Below are positions 55,556 to 64,000 of a stretch of 64,000 nucleotides of DNA, piece by piece. Location: NCBI GenBank assembly GCA_947503525.1, contig CANNEA010000003.1, forward strand, positions 496,001 through 560,000, written 5' to 3'. This DNA comes from an uncultured Carboxylicivirga sp. Its GTDB lineage: Bacteria > Bacteroidota > Bacteroidia > Bacteroidales > Marinilabiliaceae. Position 1 is the first letter of the stretch. The number at the start of each line of letters is the position of its first letter. The notes beneath the pieces were generated by a model. The model was not told the origin of the DNA. It made no database searches and worked only from the letters and a program-made list of their open reading frames with translations. A program made the translations under genes and the position numbers.

Positions 55556-57190
55556 ATGGGCATGAAAAGTAAAATTCAGATTTTAATAATCATCTTATCA
55601 ATTATAATTTTTGGTTCATTTATTGTCAAAACAGGATGTGGTAAAGCTGCTATTAATTCCGGGACAGTGGCAGTACCATCTGAGCGCAATATTCAATGGA
55701 ATGAAACCTCAGTTTTCTACGATTGGATTACAAACATATGGTCCAAGCAAACCATAAAATACGGTAAAGCAGGAAGTAAGGTTAATGCTCCTCGAATTTT
55801 ATTAGCACGCTTTCATCGGCAGAAAGATTTGGCCGAAACAAACCGGCTCTTAATGGCTATGAAAGTTTGGGGTGTTTCCGGGTCAGCGTGGGCCTTAAAT
55901 AAAAAGGGTGATTATGATTTTACATCTACGGTGTTAACGACCATATTGTGGCAATTTGGTGATAAGCCTGATATTCTATATCCCGAGACGCGAGACTACT
56001 TGTTAAATGTTTTACTGGTAGAGGATGGTGATAAGTTTAGATCAACTGCTCCCCGAACATTGGGACTCTTTCCCGAAACGGAAAATCATATTTTAATGAC
56101 CGAAGGATCGCGTTACCTCAAAAACAAGTGGCTGGCAAGCCATGGGAACAGTGACCCGCTTTACAATAATGAGCAAAATGGCATGGAGAAAAAACTTCTT
56201 TCTGTGTTAAAAGATATGAATGCGAATGGCTTATATGAATTTAATTCAATGCCATATATTGGCTATACCTTAACTGCCTTGCTTAATCTCGAAGCTTATG
56301 CTTCAGATAAAGTAAGTAAGGAAGCTAGAAAAGTATTAGATTACCTGAATTTTTGCTATGCCTTAGGCACTTATAACTATCAACATTTTCCGCCGATTCG
56401 ACGTAGGTACGAAAGAGCCAATTGGCATGAACTTACAACCGATTATCACTCCGTGTTTTTTAAAGCCTGGATGAGTTTTTTACCTGGATTGAATTCCAAT
56501 TTTCAGATTGGTACGGCTAAGGCACATGCCTTAATGGGGGCTTGTATGCCTTACCGACCGGCTGATAAAGCTGTTGAACTGCTGCTAAAAAAGAAGCAAG
56601 GTTATTTTTTTAGCCTGGGTCATGGTAAGAAGGCAAGTCCTGAAATTTATTCGGCAGGAATGCATTTCTTGCTTTCGGCAGGCGGTGTAAACCGAGGACA
56701 AAAATCACATATTGTAGCTCGCCCTATTTGCCTCTTTATTGATAATGATGCTAGTCATCTTAATGATGTTTTTCATTTGGCTGGCCCAGGATCAGATTTT
56801 AAAAAATGGAATAATACCGGGGTATATAAACACTTTGCTTGTGCTGCCGGACCAGTTTTTGTGCCAAAGGGGTTTGAGCCGCTTATTAAAGATGGTAATT
56901 GGGCAGTATATCAGCTACATTCTAATTTGGTTTTGATGGCGTATTCCACTAATGAATTGGGTATTATGGCCCTTTTTGAACAAGGTAATTATAAGCAAAT
57001 TATGAGTGATGTTAGCAAAGTAAACAGTAATGAGGAAAGCTTGATGACACAATTTCAATTCCCAGGAGGTACATTGATAGAATTCGATGTAAATTCACCC
57101 AAAGATAAATGGGTAATAAAAAGTGTGGAAGGAAAAGAAGTTAATCGTGAATATGATAGTTGGCCATTGATCAATGGAAGTTTTAACTGA
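55556..57190 (+). CDS. Uncharacterised alpha/alpha-toroid protein, putative polysaccharide lyase (PUL2 copy)
   Basis: 544 residues, N-terminal signal helix; a weak lipobox-like TGC at 26-28. Helical toroid in about 45-330, then a beta-rich part. Motifs ETENHILM (ENH at 176-178), GLYEFNSMPYIGYTLTALLNL (225-245) and IRRRYERANWHE line up in order with SENHQIL, GFIEFNSEVYY and GRAYSRGR of the PUL1 protein at 16471-18402, so the two are homologues. Asn, His, Tyr and Arg in such loops are the usual catalytic set of toroid lyases. I know no named family. Lies 40 bases after the GH115-like gene and 15 bases before GH92. Confidence 0.6.
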   Translation: MGMKSKIQILIIILSIIIFGSFIVKTGCGKAAINSGTVAVPSERNIQWNETSVFYDWITNIWSKQTIKYGKAGSKVNAPRILLARFHRQKDLAETNRLLMAMKVWGVSGSAWALNKKGDYDFTSTVLTTILWQFGDKPDILYPETRDYLLNVLLVEDGDKFRSTAPRTLGLFPETENHILMTEGSRYLKNKWLASHGNSDPLYNNEQNGMEKKLLSVLKDMNANGLYEFNSMPYIGYTLTALLNLEAYASDKVSKEARKVLDYLNFCYALGTYNYQHFPPIRRRYERANWHELTTDYHSVFFKAWMSFLPGLNSNFQIGTAKAHALMGACMPYRPADKAVELLLKKKQGYFFSLGHGKKASPEIYSAGMHFLLSAGGVNRGQKSHIVARPICLFIDNDASHLNDVFHLAGPGSDFKKWNNTGVYKHFACAAGPVFVPKGFEPLIKDGNWAVYQLHSNLVLMAYSTNELGIMALFEQGNYKQIMSDVSKVNSNEESLMTQFQFPGGTLIEFDVNSPKDKWVIKSVEGKEVNREYDSWPLINGSFN

Positions 57191-57205
57191 TAATAATAAA
57201 GTAGT

Positions 57206-59509
57206 ATGAAAAAACAGCTCGCCTTTTCTTTCTTGTTGATATTAATAATATTTTCTGCTTGTAATCCAAAGCCTTCTGTTAAAGATAGCTCTGATAATGT
57301 TGTGAAAAAACCGGTTGATTTGGTCTATCCGCTTTTGGATACCGAGAATTCTCGCTGGTTCTTTTTTTCGTCAGCATGTCGACCATTTGGAATGGTTAAC
57401 CTGAGTCCAGATACTCAGATAGGGGGTGCATGGGGAAGTGGGTATCGTTATAAAACCGATACGATTAAAGGTTTTAGTCATGTACACGCCTGGCAACTTT
57501 CTGGACTATCGTTAATGCCGGTTATGCCCGAATCAGCTAGTAACATATATGCCGATTTCTATTCGAAATTCAGTCATCAAACAGAAAAAGTAAGTCCGGG
57601 ATATCAGTATGTTGACTTGGATAGATATAATTTAGAGGTTGAAATCACTAGTACTAAAAGGGTAGGGTTTCATCGCTATAAATATAATGATGCCGGCACC
57701 AGAGCACTACTGGTAAATTTAAATACCATTTTGGGGCCCTGTCACAATGTTGATGGTGTTTTAAATCGTAAAGATAAACATACAGTAACAGGTGAATTAA
57801 CCAATACACCAACACGTCGCAGACCTAAAGCAACGAAATTATATTTTCAGATAGCGGCAAATTGCGAAATACATAATATTGAGAAAGATCCCAAAACCGG
57901 TAACTACCTTTTGTTTTTTGATCCAAAAGTAGATCAGGTCCTATTAAAGGTAGGTATCTCTTATACTTCGGTTAAGAACGCCGAAAAAAATATGCTGACT
58001 GAACTATCACATTGGGATTTTGATAAAGTTGTAAATGAATCCAGGGACGAATGGGACTCTTACCTCAGTCGTATTGAAATTGAAGGAGGAACACCTGTTC
58101 AGCAACGCCGCTTTTATACTGATTTATGGCATGCCCTGCAAGGTCGTAGAATTATCAGCGATGTAAACGGAAGTTATCCCGATTACACAGGTAAGGAGTT
58201 TCGGATTGGCCAAATTCCTTTGGCTGAAAATGGAAAGCCACTATTTAATCATTACAACTCTGATGCTTTTTGGGGAGCGCAATGGACTCTTAATACATTG
58301 TGGGGTTTGGCGTATCCCGAAATTTATAAAGAGTTTGTTCAATCATTAATGCTTTATTATCAAGATGGAGGGATGGTTCCACGAGGCCCGTCAGGTGGTA
58401 ATTATACCTACGTAATGACAGGGGCAACATCAACCCCCTTTATTGTAAGTGCTATTCAAAAAGGCATCATTCAGGAAAATATCCCCGAAATTTATGAAGC
58501 TTTAAAAAAGAATCACATGGCTGGTGGTATAATGTCTAAAGCAGGATACGAGCATGATACCCAGCTGGGAGGTGGACTGGATTATTATATTAAAAATGGT
58601 TACGTGCCATATCCCATACCCGAAGGTAAGTTTGGTTACCACCAGGATGGCGCCAGTTTAACAATGGAATATGCTTATCAGGATTGGACATTGGCGCAGT
58701 TGGCTAAAAAGCTGAACCATCAGGATGATTATAATTATTTTATGGAGCGTTCCTTGAATTTTGCAAATGTATATGATTCCGAATCTACCTGGATACGTCC
58801 CAAAGATGCCGCTGGAAACTGGTTAAGCGATTTTGATCCCTACAATTACGAAAACGGTTTTAACGAGTCGAACGGTGCTCAATCAACCTGGTTTGTGCCG
58901 CATAATTTAAGGCATTTGGCTGAGCTAATGGGTGGCAAAGAACAGGCAATTAAAAAACTTAACCAGCAATTTAAAGATGCAGAGTATTTAGGGTTTACTT
59001 CCGGAAAAGCACATGACAGAGAGCAGCACCCCGAATATCGACGTGTTCCAATTAATTATGGAAATCAACCCTCTATTCAAACCGCATTTGTTTTTCATCA
59101 ATTGGATCGTGCGGATTTAACGCACTTTTGGTCAAGGCAAGTCGTGGATAAAGCTTTTTCAGGACTCTCTCCATCATCAGGTTATAATGGTGATGAAGAC
59201 CAGGGCTTAATGGGAAGCTTAGCCGTATTACTAAAAGTAGGCTTATTTCAAATGAATGGCGGAACTGATAAAGATGCTGAATACCAGATTGGCAGTCCTG
59301 TATTTGATAGAGTAAGTATTCATTTAAATAAGGACTTTTATAAAGGAAAGCAATTTGTTATTGAAACCATTAACAATAGTCCTGAAAATGTTTATATCGA
59401 TAAAATGACCTTAAACAATCAGGACATAGACAAGCATACGCTTCTTCATAAGCACATTGTTAATGGAGGCGAATTAAAGCTTTACATGTCACAAGATCAG
59501 ATGAAATAA
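57206..59509 (+). CDS. GH92-family exo-glycosidase (alpha-mannosidase family), divergent, lipoprotein
   Basis: 767 residues with a lipobox (FSAC, Cys 19). N-terminal beta-sandwich with the GH92 entry (RPFGMVNLSPDTQIGGAWGSGYRY, GFSHVHAWQLSGL) and a C-terminal (alpha/alpha)6 domain. Catalytic places kept: E554 in ESNGAQ (place of the general acid) and D663/D665 in GDEDQG (general base pair). Several sugar-binding motifs differ from typical alpha-1,2-mannosidases: SDAFWGAQWTLNTLW replaces the common SLWDTFRT stretch, and FVPHN replaces FVPHD. GH92 enzymes are calcium-dependent inverting mannosidases; the sugar here may not be ordinary mannose. Confidence 0.85.
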   Translation: MKKQLAFSFLLILIIFSACNPKPSVKDSSDNVVKKPVDLVYPLLDTENSRWFFFSSACRPFGMVNLSPDTQIGGAWGSGYRYKTDTIKGFSHVHAWQLSGLSLMPVMPESASNIYADFYSKFSHQTEKVSPGYQYVDLDRYNLEVEITSTKRVGFHRYKYNDAGTRALLVNLNTILGPCHNVDGVLNRKDKHTVTGELTNTPTRRRPKATKLYFQIAANCEIHNIEKDPKTGNYLLFFDPKVDQVLLKVGISYTSVKNAEKNMLTELSHWDFDKVVNESRDEWDSYLSRIEIEGGTPVQQRRFYTDLWHALQGRRIISDVNGSYPDYTGKEFRIGQIPLAENGKPLFNHYNSDAFWGAQWTLNTLWGLAYPEIYKEFVQSLMLYYQDGGMVPRGPSGGNYTYVMTGATSTPFIVSAIQKGIIQENIPEIYEALKKNHMAGGIMSKAGYEHDTQLGGGLDYYIKNGYVPYPIPEGKFGYHQDGASLTMEYAYQDWTLAQLAKKLNHQDDYNYFMERSLNFANVYDSESTWIRPKDAAGNWLSDFDPYNYENGFNESNGAQSTWFVPHNLRHLAELMGGKEQAIKKLNQQFKDAEYLGFTSGKAHDREQHPEYRRVPINYGNQPSIQTAFVFHQLDRADLTHFWSRQVVDKAFSGLSPSSGYNGDEDQGLMGSLAVLLKVGLFQMNGGTDKDAEYQIGSPVFDRVSIHLNKDFYKGKQFVIETINNSPENVYIDKMTLNNQDIDKHTLLHKHIVNGGELKLYMSQDQMK

Positions 59510-59602
59510 GCAGGCACTGAGACACATTTTTTGTATATATAAAATATCGAGTAAGTTGAGATAATAGGCCCTCTAAGGCTTATCTATTAAAATATATGAA
59601 GC

Positions 59603-60910
59603 ATGAGTAAACACAAGACTTATACAATAGCAATTCTTATTAGTTTAATTAGTTTGTCGGCTTTTGGCCAGCTTAAAAACAAACCTCCTCTTGAAGAGAA
59701 GTTTATGGATATGGGTTTTGGTATTTTTATCCATTGGAGTTTCGATTCTCAATTGGGGAGTGTCATAAGTCACACAATGGTTGGAGCTTCTGAGGAATAT
59801 ATTGACAAGTATATGAACGAGCTTCCAAAAACTTTTTATCCTGATAAGTTTGATCCGGATGAATGGGCACGTTTGTTTAAAGTAATAGGGGCAGAGTATG
59901 TTGTTTTTACAACCAAGCACCACAATGGTTTTTGTATGTGGGATACCAAAACCACGGAATTTAATATAATGAATACGCCCTATGGCAAAGATATTGTGGG
60001 CATGCTTGTTGAATCCTTGCGAAAATACGAACTAAAGGTTGGCTTCTATTATTCACCTGAAGATTTCAGTTTCTTGCATAAACAAGACAAAGTAATTTCA
60101 AGGAAAGGTGAAGGAACTCAGGTGACCGACAATCCTGAGTTATTGGAATATTCCAAAAAGCAGTTAGATGAATTATTCAATAACTACGGCGCTATTGATA
60201 TGGCTTTTTTCGATTCGTTTAGTAAAAAGCCATTGATGCAATGGGTACATAAAAACTATCCCGATATTGTGATAACCAGAGGTGAAATGCAAACACCGGA
60301 GCAAAAAATCCCCAATGGCCCTATGCCGGGTCCATGGGAAACATGCATGACTATGGGTACACAGTGGCAATACAAGCCCACTAATGAAAACTACAAAAGT
60401 GGAACGGACATTATCAATAAACTCATTGAAATAAGGGCTAAAGGTGGAAATTTCTTGTTAAATGTTGGTCCTAAACCCAATGGCGAAATTCCGATTGAGC
60501 AGGAAGAACGTCTGCGCGAAGTGGGGCTTTGGATGTTTGTAAATGACGAAGCGGTAAAAGAGATAAGACCAGTTTCAGGTATGATTAAAGATGGTGATAT
60601 TTGGTTTACGCAAAATGAAAAAGAAAAAGCAGTATATGTTTTTATCACAGAAGAGAAAGATTGGTTTAAAGGATTTCGTCGAAATTTTCTATTAAAAAAT
60701 TTGAAAGCTACGGATAAAACAGAAATATCTGTTGTAGGGCAGAATGATTTGGTGGTTGAATATTGGCCTGATAACGACCCAAAATCAACCTTTGTTCAAC
60801 ACGAAAATGTGCTGGAAATTTCCATTTCAAGAGCACACCGCTTGTACAACAATAAAGTATGGCCAAATGCCGTGGTGGTTAAATTAACAAACGTAGAGTT
60901 CATCAAATAA
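59603..60910 (+). CDS. GH29 alpha-L-fucosidase
   Basis: 435 residues with a Sec signal (ends SLSAFGQ). TIM barrel with MGFGIFIHW (37-45), TTKHHNGFCMWD (103-114), nucleophile D204 in DMAFFDSF and E246 in GPWETCMT as acid/base candidate; the NGFCMWDTKTTEFNIMNTPYGKDIV stretch is characteristic. The C-terminal beta-sandwich is present. Removes alpha-linked L-fucose, or alpha-L-galactose in some members. Fourth enzyme in the PUL2 row; 93 bases after the GH92 gene. Confidence 0.92.
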   Translation: MSKHKTYTIAILISLISLSAFGQLKNKPPLEEKFMDMGFGIFIHWSFDSQLGSVISHTMVGASEEYIDKYMNELPKTFYPDKFDPDEWARLFKVIGAEYVVFTTKHHNGFCMWDTKTTEFNIMNTPYGKDIVGMLVESLRKYELKVGFYYSPEDFSFLHKQDKVISRKGEGTQVTDNPELLEYSKKQLDELFNNYGAIDMAFFDSFSKKPLMQWVHKNYPDIVITRGEMQTPEQKIPNGPMPGPWETCMTMGTQWQYKPTNENYKSGTDIINKLIEIRAKGGNFLLNVGPKPNGEIPIEQEERLREVGLWMFVNDEAVKEIRPVSGMIKDGDIWFTQNEKEKAVYVFITEEKDWFKGFRRNFLLKNLKATDKTEISVVGQNDLVVEYWPDNDPKSTFVQHENVLEISISRAHRLYNNKVWPNAVVVKLTNVEFIK

Positions 60911-60920
60911 TATCAGCATT

Positions 60921-62315
60921 ATGAATAAAAGCAAATATCTATTTATGGTAGCATTGGCATTGTTTTCAATGGCATGCAAAATCGATAAAAATAAACCGCA
61001 TAAGGATTATAAATCTCTTTTCACTGGAAAAGATCTAAGCGGCTGGGAAATTAAGAATGGATCTGCTCCATTTGAAGCTATAGATAATGAGATAGTAGGA
61101 ACCAACGTGCCAGGTACACCTAATACCTTTCTGTGTACTAAAGAAAAGTACAGTGATTTTATTTTAAGTTTTGATGCTTTATTTGGAGAAGGAAACTCAG
61201 GTGTAATGTTTAGGGCACAAAGTACTTCAGAATATAAAGATGGGCGTGTACATGGATATCAAATGGAAATGGACCCTTCAGTGAGAGGCTGGACAGGAGG
61301 AATATATGATGAAGCGCGCAGAAAATGGCTTTATAATATGGAATATAACGCGCAGGCAAAATCTGCATTTAAAAAGGGGGATTGGAATAATTATCGTATT
61401 GAAGCCATCGGCAACCGCCTTAGAACTTATGTGAATGGAGTCCAAATGACAGATCTGATAGATGACGTGGATGCTGCCGGTTTTATCGGATTGCAGGTTC
61501 ATAGTATTAAAAGTCAGGAATTGGAAGGAGAGCAAGTACGATTTAAAAATATGTATATCTGTACTACCAATCTGGATGATCATAAAATGCCTGAACAAGA
61601 TAATGTTATTCAAGTCAGTTATTTAACCAATAGCTTATCTGCCAATGAAAAACAGGATGGTTGGAAATTATTATGGGATGGCAAAACTTCAAAGGGTTGG
61701 AGAGGTGCTAAGTTGAATGATTTCCCAACAACTGGATGGCACATCAAAAATGGTGAGTTAATGGTAGAATCAGCCGGTGGTGGTGAAGCTCGAAATGGAG
61801 GTGATATTGTTACGACTGAAGCATACGAAAACTTTATACTTGAGTTAGATTTTAAATTTACCAAAGCTGGAAATAGCGGAATTAAATATTTTGTAAATAC
61901 CGACCTTAATAAAGGGGAAGGTTCCAGTATTGGCTGTGAGTTTCAAATATTAGATGATGATTTCCACCCGGATGCAAAAAAAGGTAAGAACGGTAATAGA
62001 ACAGTTGGTTCATTATATGATTTGATACCTGCAAATGCACAAAACTTCAACCCGGATCTACCCAATAAAAAGCGTGTGAACAAATATGAGTGGAACAGGG
62101 CAAGAGTAGTTGTTAAGGGCAATGATGTTGAACATTACTTGAATGGCATTTTGGTTGTGAAATATACCAGAGGTAACCAGAAATGGAAAGATTTAGTAGC
62201 TGGTAGTAAATATCATATATGGCCAAATTTTGGTGAAAGCAAGAAAGGATTAATTCTTTTGCAAGATCATGGAGATGAGATATACTTTAAGAATATAAAA
62301 ATAAAAGAACTATAA
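60921..62315 (+). CDS. Tandem DUF1080 (3-keto-glycoside hydrolase family) lipoprotein
   Basis: 464 residues, lipobox (SMAC). Two DUF1080 domains: about 33-210 (SLFTGKDLSGWEIKNG) and about 235-462 (LLWDGKTSKGWRGAK ... IKNGELMVES). Members cleave or eliminate 3-keto-glycosides after a dehydrogenase has oxidised C3. Most members have one domain; here the first may bind or serve a partner role. Its stop is 2 bases before a Gfo/Idh/MocA oxidoreductase start, the expected partner. Ten bases separate it from the fucosidase gene. Confidence 0.88.
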   Translation: MNKSKYLFMVALALFSMACKIDKNKPHKDYKSLFTGKDLSGWEIKNGSAPFEAIDNEIVGTNVPGTPNTFLCTKEKYSDFILSFDALFGEGNSGVMFRAQSTSEYKDGRVHGYQMEMDPSVRGWTGGIYDEARRKWLYNMEYNAQAKSAFKKGDWNNYRIEAIGNRLRTYVNGVQMTDLIDDVDAAGFIGLQVHSIKSQELEGEQVRFKNMYICTTNLDDHKMPEQDNVIQVSYLTNSLSANEKQDGWKLLWDGKTSKGWRGAKLNDFPTTGWHIKNGELMVESAGGGEARNGGDIVTTEAYENFILELDFKFTKAGNSGIKYFVNTDLNKGEGSSIGCEFQILDDDFHPDAKKGKNGNRTVGSLYDLIPANAQNFNPDLPNKKRVNKYEWNRARVVVKGNDVEHYLNGILVVKYTRGNQKWKDLVAGSKYHIWPNFGESKKGLILLQDHGDEIYFKNIKIKEL

Positions 62316-62317
62316 CT

Positions 62318-63652
62318 ATGGCAAATACGCGAAGAGAATTTATTAAAAAAACATCATTGGGAGCTGCCGGACTGATCGCGGGTAGTGGATTATTATCTGC
62401 CGCCAGTTACAAACGAGTTATGGGAGCTAACGATCGAATTAATGTGGCAGTTATTGGCCTTGGTAGGCGATTAGAGGCTTTTGTTGATCCAATTTGTAAT
62501 TCGTCGAACAATATAAGATTAAGCCATTTATGTGATGTAATGCCAAGTCAAATAAAAAAGGCCGGAAAAGTATTTGCGAATAAAATCGATTACAAACCAT
62601 TGCTAGAAAAAGACATTCGTAAGGTCTTAGAAAATAAAGAAATAGATGCTATTTTTAATTTAACTCCAGATCATTGGCATGCACCTGGTTCCATAATGGC
62701 CATGCAGGCTGGTAAACATGTATATGTTGAGAAGCCTTGTAGTCACAACATGAATGAAAATGAGCTGATTGTGCAAGCGGCGAAGAAGTATGACAGGGTA
62801 GTGCAAATGGGTAACCAGCAACGTTCTTCTGCGCATACCATTAATCTTATACGAGAAATACATAATGGTTTGATAGGTGAACCCTACAGGGCCGTTGCTT
62901 TCTACACCAATAAACGAGGTCGTGTTCCTAACCAAAAGGCGGCAGATATTCCTGGTGGATTGGATTGGGATTTGTTTCAAGGGCCTGCTCCCCGACGTTC
63001 GTATACTTCCGAAACATGGAACTATAATTGGCATTGGTATGGTTGGGATTTTGGAACAGCAGAGGCCGGAAATAACGGAACTCATGAAATGGATATAGCG
63101 CGATGGGCATTACAGGTTGAATTTCCCAATAGAGTAGATGTAAATGCTATGAAAGGTCATTTTAAAGATGATGGCTGGGAAATGTATGATTCTATGGAGG
63201 CAACATTTAAGTTCGACAACGATAAATCAATTAAATGGGATGGACAAAGTCGTAATGGTTATAGTACATACGGAGGTGGACGTGGTACTATAATTTATGG
63301 TAGTGATGGAACTGTTTTTGTTGATCGAAATAAGTATATAGTATACGATAGAGCAGGTAAAGTTGTTAAAAAATTCGATTCGGATAGTAAGGAGTCAGGT
63401 ATTGGATTAGGTGGAGGAGGGACTACATCTTCTAACCATGCTGTCAATTTCTTTAATTCAATCAGAGGGAAAGAAACATTAGCTGCTCCCATTGATGATG
63501 CTTCAGTGAGTATGTCTATGGTGCATTATGCTAATGTGGCATATCGCATCAACAGTGGCTTTGATATCGACAGAAATGGTAAAATGCTTGATGAACATGC
63601 TATGAAATTATGGGGCAGGGAATATCAACCTGGCTGGGAAGTGCGATTATGA
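62318..63652 (+). CDS. Tat-exported Gfo/Idh/MocA-family oxidoreductase
   Basis: 444 residues with a twin-arginine signal (TRREFIKK, then LGAAGLIAGSG), so exported folded with bound cofactor. Rossmann start INVAVIGLGR (41-50), catalytic VEKPCSHN (EKP 138-140), and TPDHWHAP (116-123). C-terminal beta-sheet domain with HEMDIARWALQVEFP. Family members oxidise sugar hydroxyls with NAD(P); exported members retain tightly bound NAD. Next to a DUF1080 protein it is likely the C3 dehydrogenase of a 3-keto-glycoside pathway. Last gene of PUL2, with a terminator after it. Confidence 0.92.
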   Translation: MANTRREFIKKTSLGAAGLIAGSGLLSAASYKRVMGANDRINVAVIGLGRRLEAFVDPICNSSNNIRLSHLCDVMPSQIKKAGKVFANKIDYKPLLEKDIRKVLENKEIDAIFNLTPDHWHAPGSIMAMQAGKHVYVEKPCSHNMNENELIVQAAKKYDRVVQMGNQQRSSAHTINLIREIHNGLIGEPYRAVAFYTNKRGRVPNQKAADIPGGLDWDLFQGPAPRRSYTSETWNYNWHWYGWDFGTAEAGNNGTHEMDIARWALQVEFPNRVDVNAMKGHFKDDGWEMYDSMEATFKFDNDKSIKWDGQSRNGYSTYGGGRGTIIYGSDGTVFVDRNKYIVYDRAGKVVKKFDSDSKESGIGLGGGGTTSSNHAVNFFNSIRGKETLAAPIDDASVSMSMVHYANVAYRINSGFDIDRNGKMLDEHAMKLWGREYQPGWEVRL

Positions 63653-64000
63653 TTTTAATAATCGACAAAATATTTAATTCCTGCAATTGCAGGAATTAAA
63701 TATTTATAGCACATTCAAACAGTACTGTTACAGTTTGGATTAGTGCATCTAAATAATAGTTTAGAGGGTATTCGTAAAAATGACGGCACACTGGTATATG
63801 ATGAAGAAATGTGTAACTTTTGCACTGATAATTCGAGCCAGCGTTTTTTACTTAACTTATGTTTGATGTTAAGCGGATTGATTAGGGAGATAAAATTGAT
63901 GCCCCAATTCAAATAAAAGATTTAACCATCATTCTTCAGATTGGGCTTAGATTGAACTATGGAAAGTTTAAGCTTAATATAGCCATTGTTCCAGTTCGTG
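63653..64000. other. 348-base end region: terminator then unrecognised sequence
   Basis: After the terminator palindrome the plus strand has a start-less open stretch (about 63722-63919, contains NDGTLVYDEEMCNFCTD) ending in a stop. It resembles no family I know and may be a decayed piece. The last 40 bases resemble 6744-6783 (24 of the first 28 bases match). Confidence 0.35.
63668..63705 (+). terminator. 38-bp perfect palindrome, terminator of PUL2
   Basis: Arms AAATATTTAATTCCTGCAA and TTGCAGGAATTAAATATTT are exact reverse complements with no spacer, 15 bases after the oxidoreductase stop. The AT-rich outer stem serves as T run on both strands. Confidence 0.75.

Noticed and set aside
63715-63912. 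65-codon minus-strand ORF near the window end.
   Set aside because: No recognisable motif, no signal, and composition like the non-coding flank; the opposite strand is equally open.

Overview
The window is about 64 kb of AT-rich DNA from a Bacteroidota chromosome. The evidence is three SusC/SusD pairs, an ECF-sigma/FecR pair, a one-protein hybrid two-component sensor (HTCS), lipoprotein signals with little Shine-Dalgarno, and TAnnTTTG-type promoter boxes. A marine or anoxic Marinilabiliales-type organism is plausible, but this is inference. No rRNA, tRNA, CRISPR array or intact insertion sequence was seen.

Layout. (1) 1-4129: the end of a Cus/Czc heavy-metal RND efflux operon (CusA C-terminus, TolC-like protein, and a CusB-like adaptor with a metal-binding N-terminal domain and three C-terminal HMA-like repeats). 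(2) 4174-6324, minus strand: MntP-type Mn exporter and a PurF-like protein whose glutaminase half looks dead. (3) 6325-7158: non-coding, possibly decayed. (4) 7159-21983: polysaccharide utilisation locus 1 (PUL1), controlled by ECF sigma/FecR: STN-SusC, SusD, PKD lipoprotein, then DUF4861, a putative toroid lyase, GH105 and GH78. The enzymes imply a rhamnose- and uronate-containing glycan. (5) 22081-28729, minus strand: a Crp/Fnr regulator, an alginate-lyase-fold lipoprotein, and a compact operon of two SCP2-like proteins flanking a class III aminotransferase and a split transketolase. A divergent aldehyde dehydrogenase follows. I could not assign this operon to a described pathway; it is the best candidate for an undescribed system. 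(6) 30509-38062, minus strand: a five-gene RND multidrug-type efflux operon that carries its own LytS/LytTR two-component pair. (7) 38477-63652: PUL2: an HTCS regulator, two SusC/SusD pairs with nearly identical promoter architecture, then a GH115-like protein, a second toroid lyase candidate, a divergent GH92, GH29, a double DUF1080 protein and a Tat-exported Gfo/Idh/MocA oxidoreductase.

How it fits together. PUL1 and PUL2 each follow the Sus logic: outer-membrane capture and import by SusCD, then exo-acting enzymes in the periplasm or on the surface. The two toroid proteins (16471-18402 and 55556-57190) share ENH and EFNS..Y motifs and are probably one uncharacterised lyase-like family present in both loci. 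The GH105 gene agrees with lyase chemistry. The DUF1080/oxidoreductase pair suggests a 3-keto-glycoside route for one linkage. No sulfatase was found. The most precise regulatory signal is a 29-bp element (26/29 identical) placed exactly 48 bp ahead of a TAnnTTTG box at both PUL2 susC promoters, which is likely the HTCS operator.
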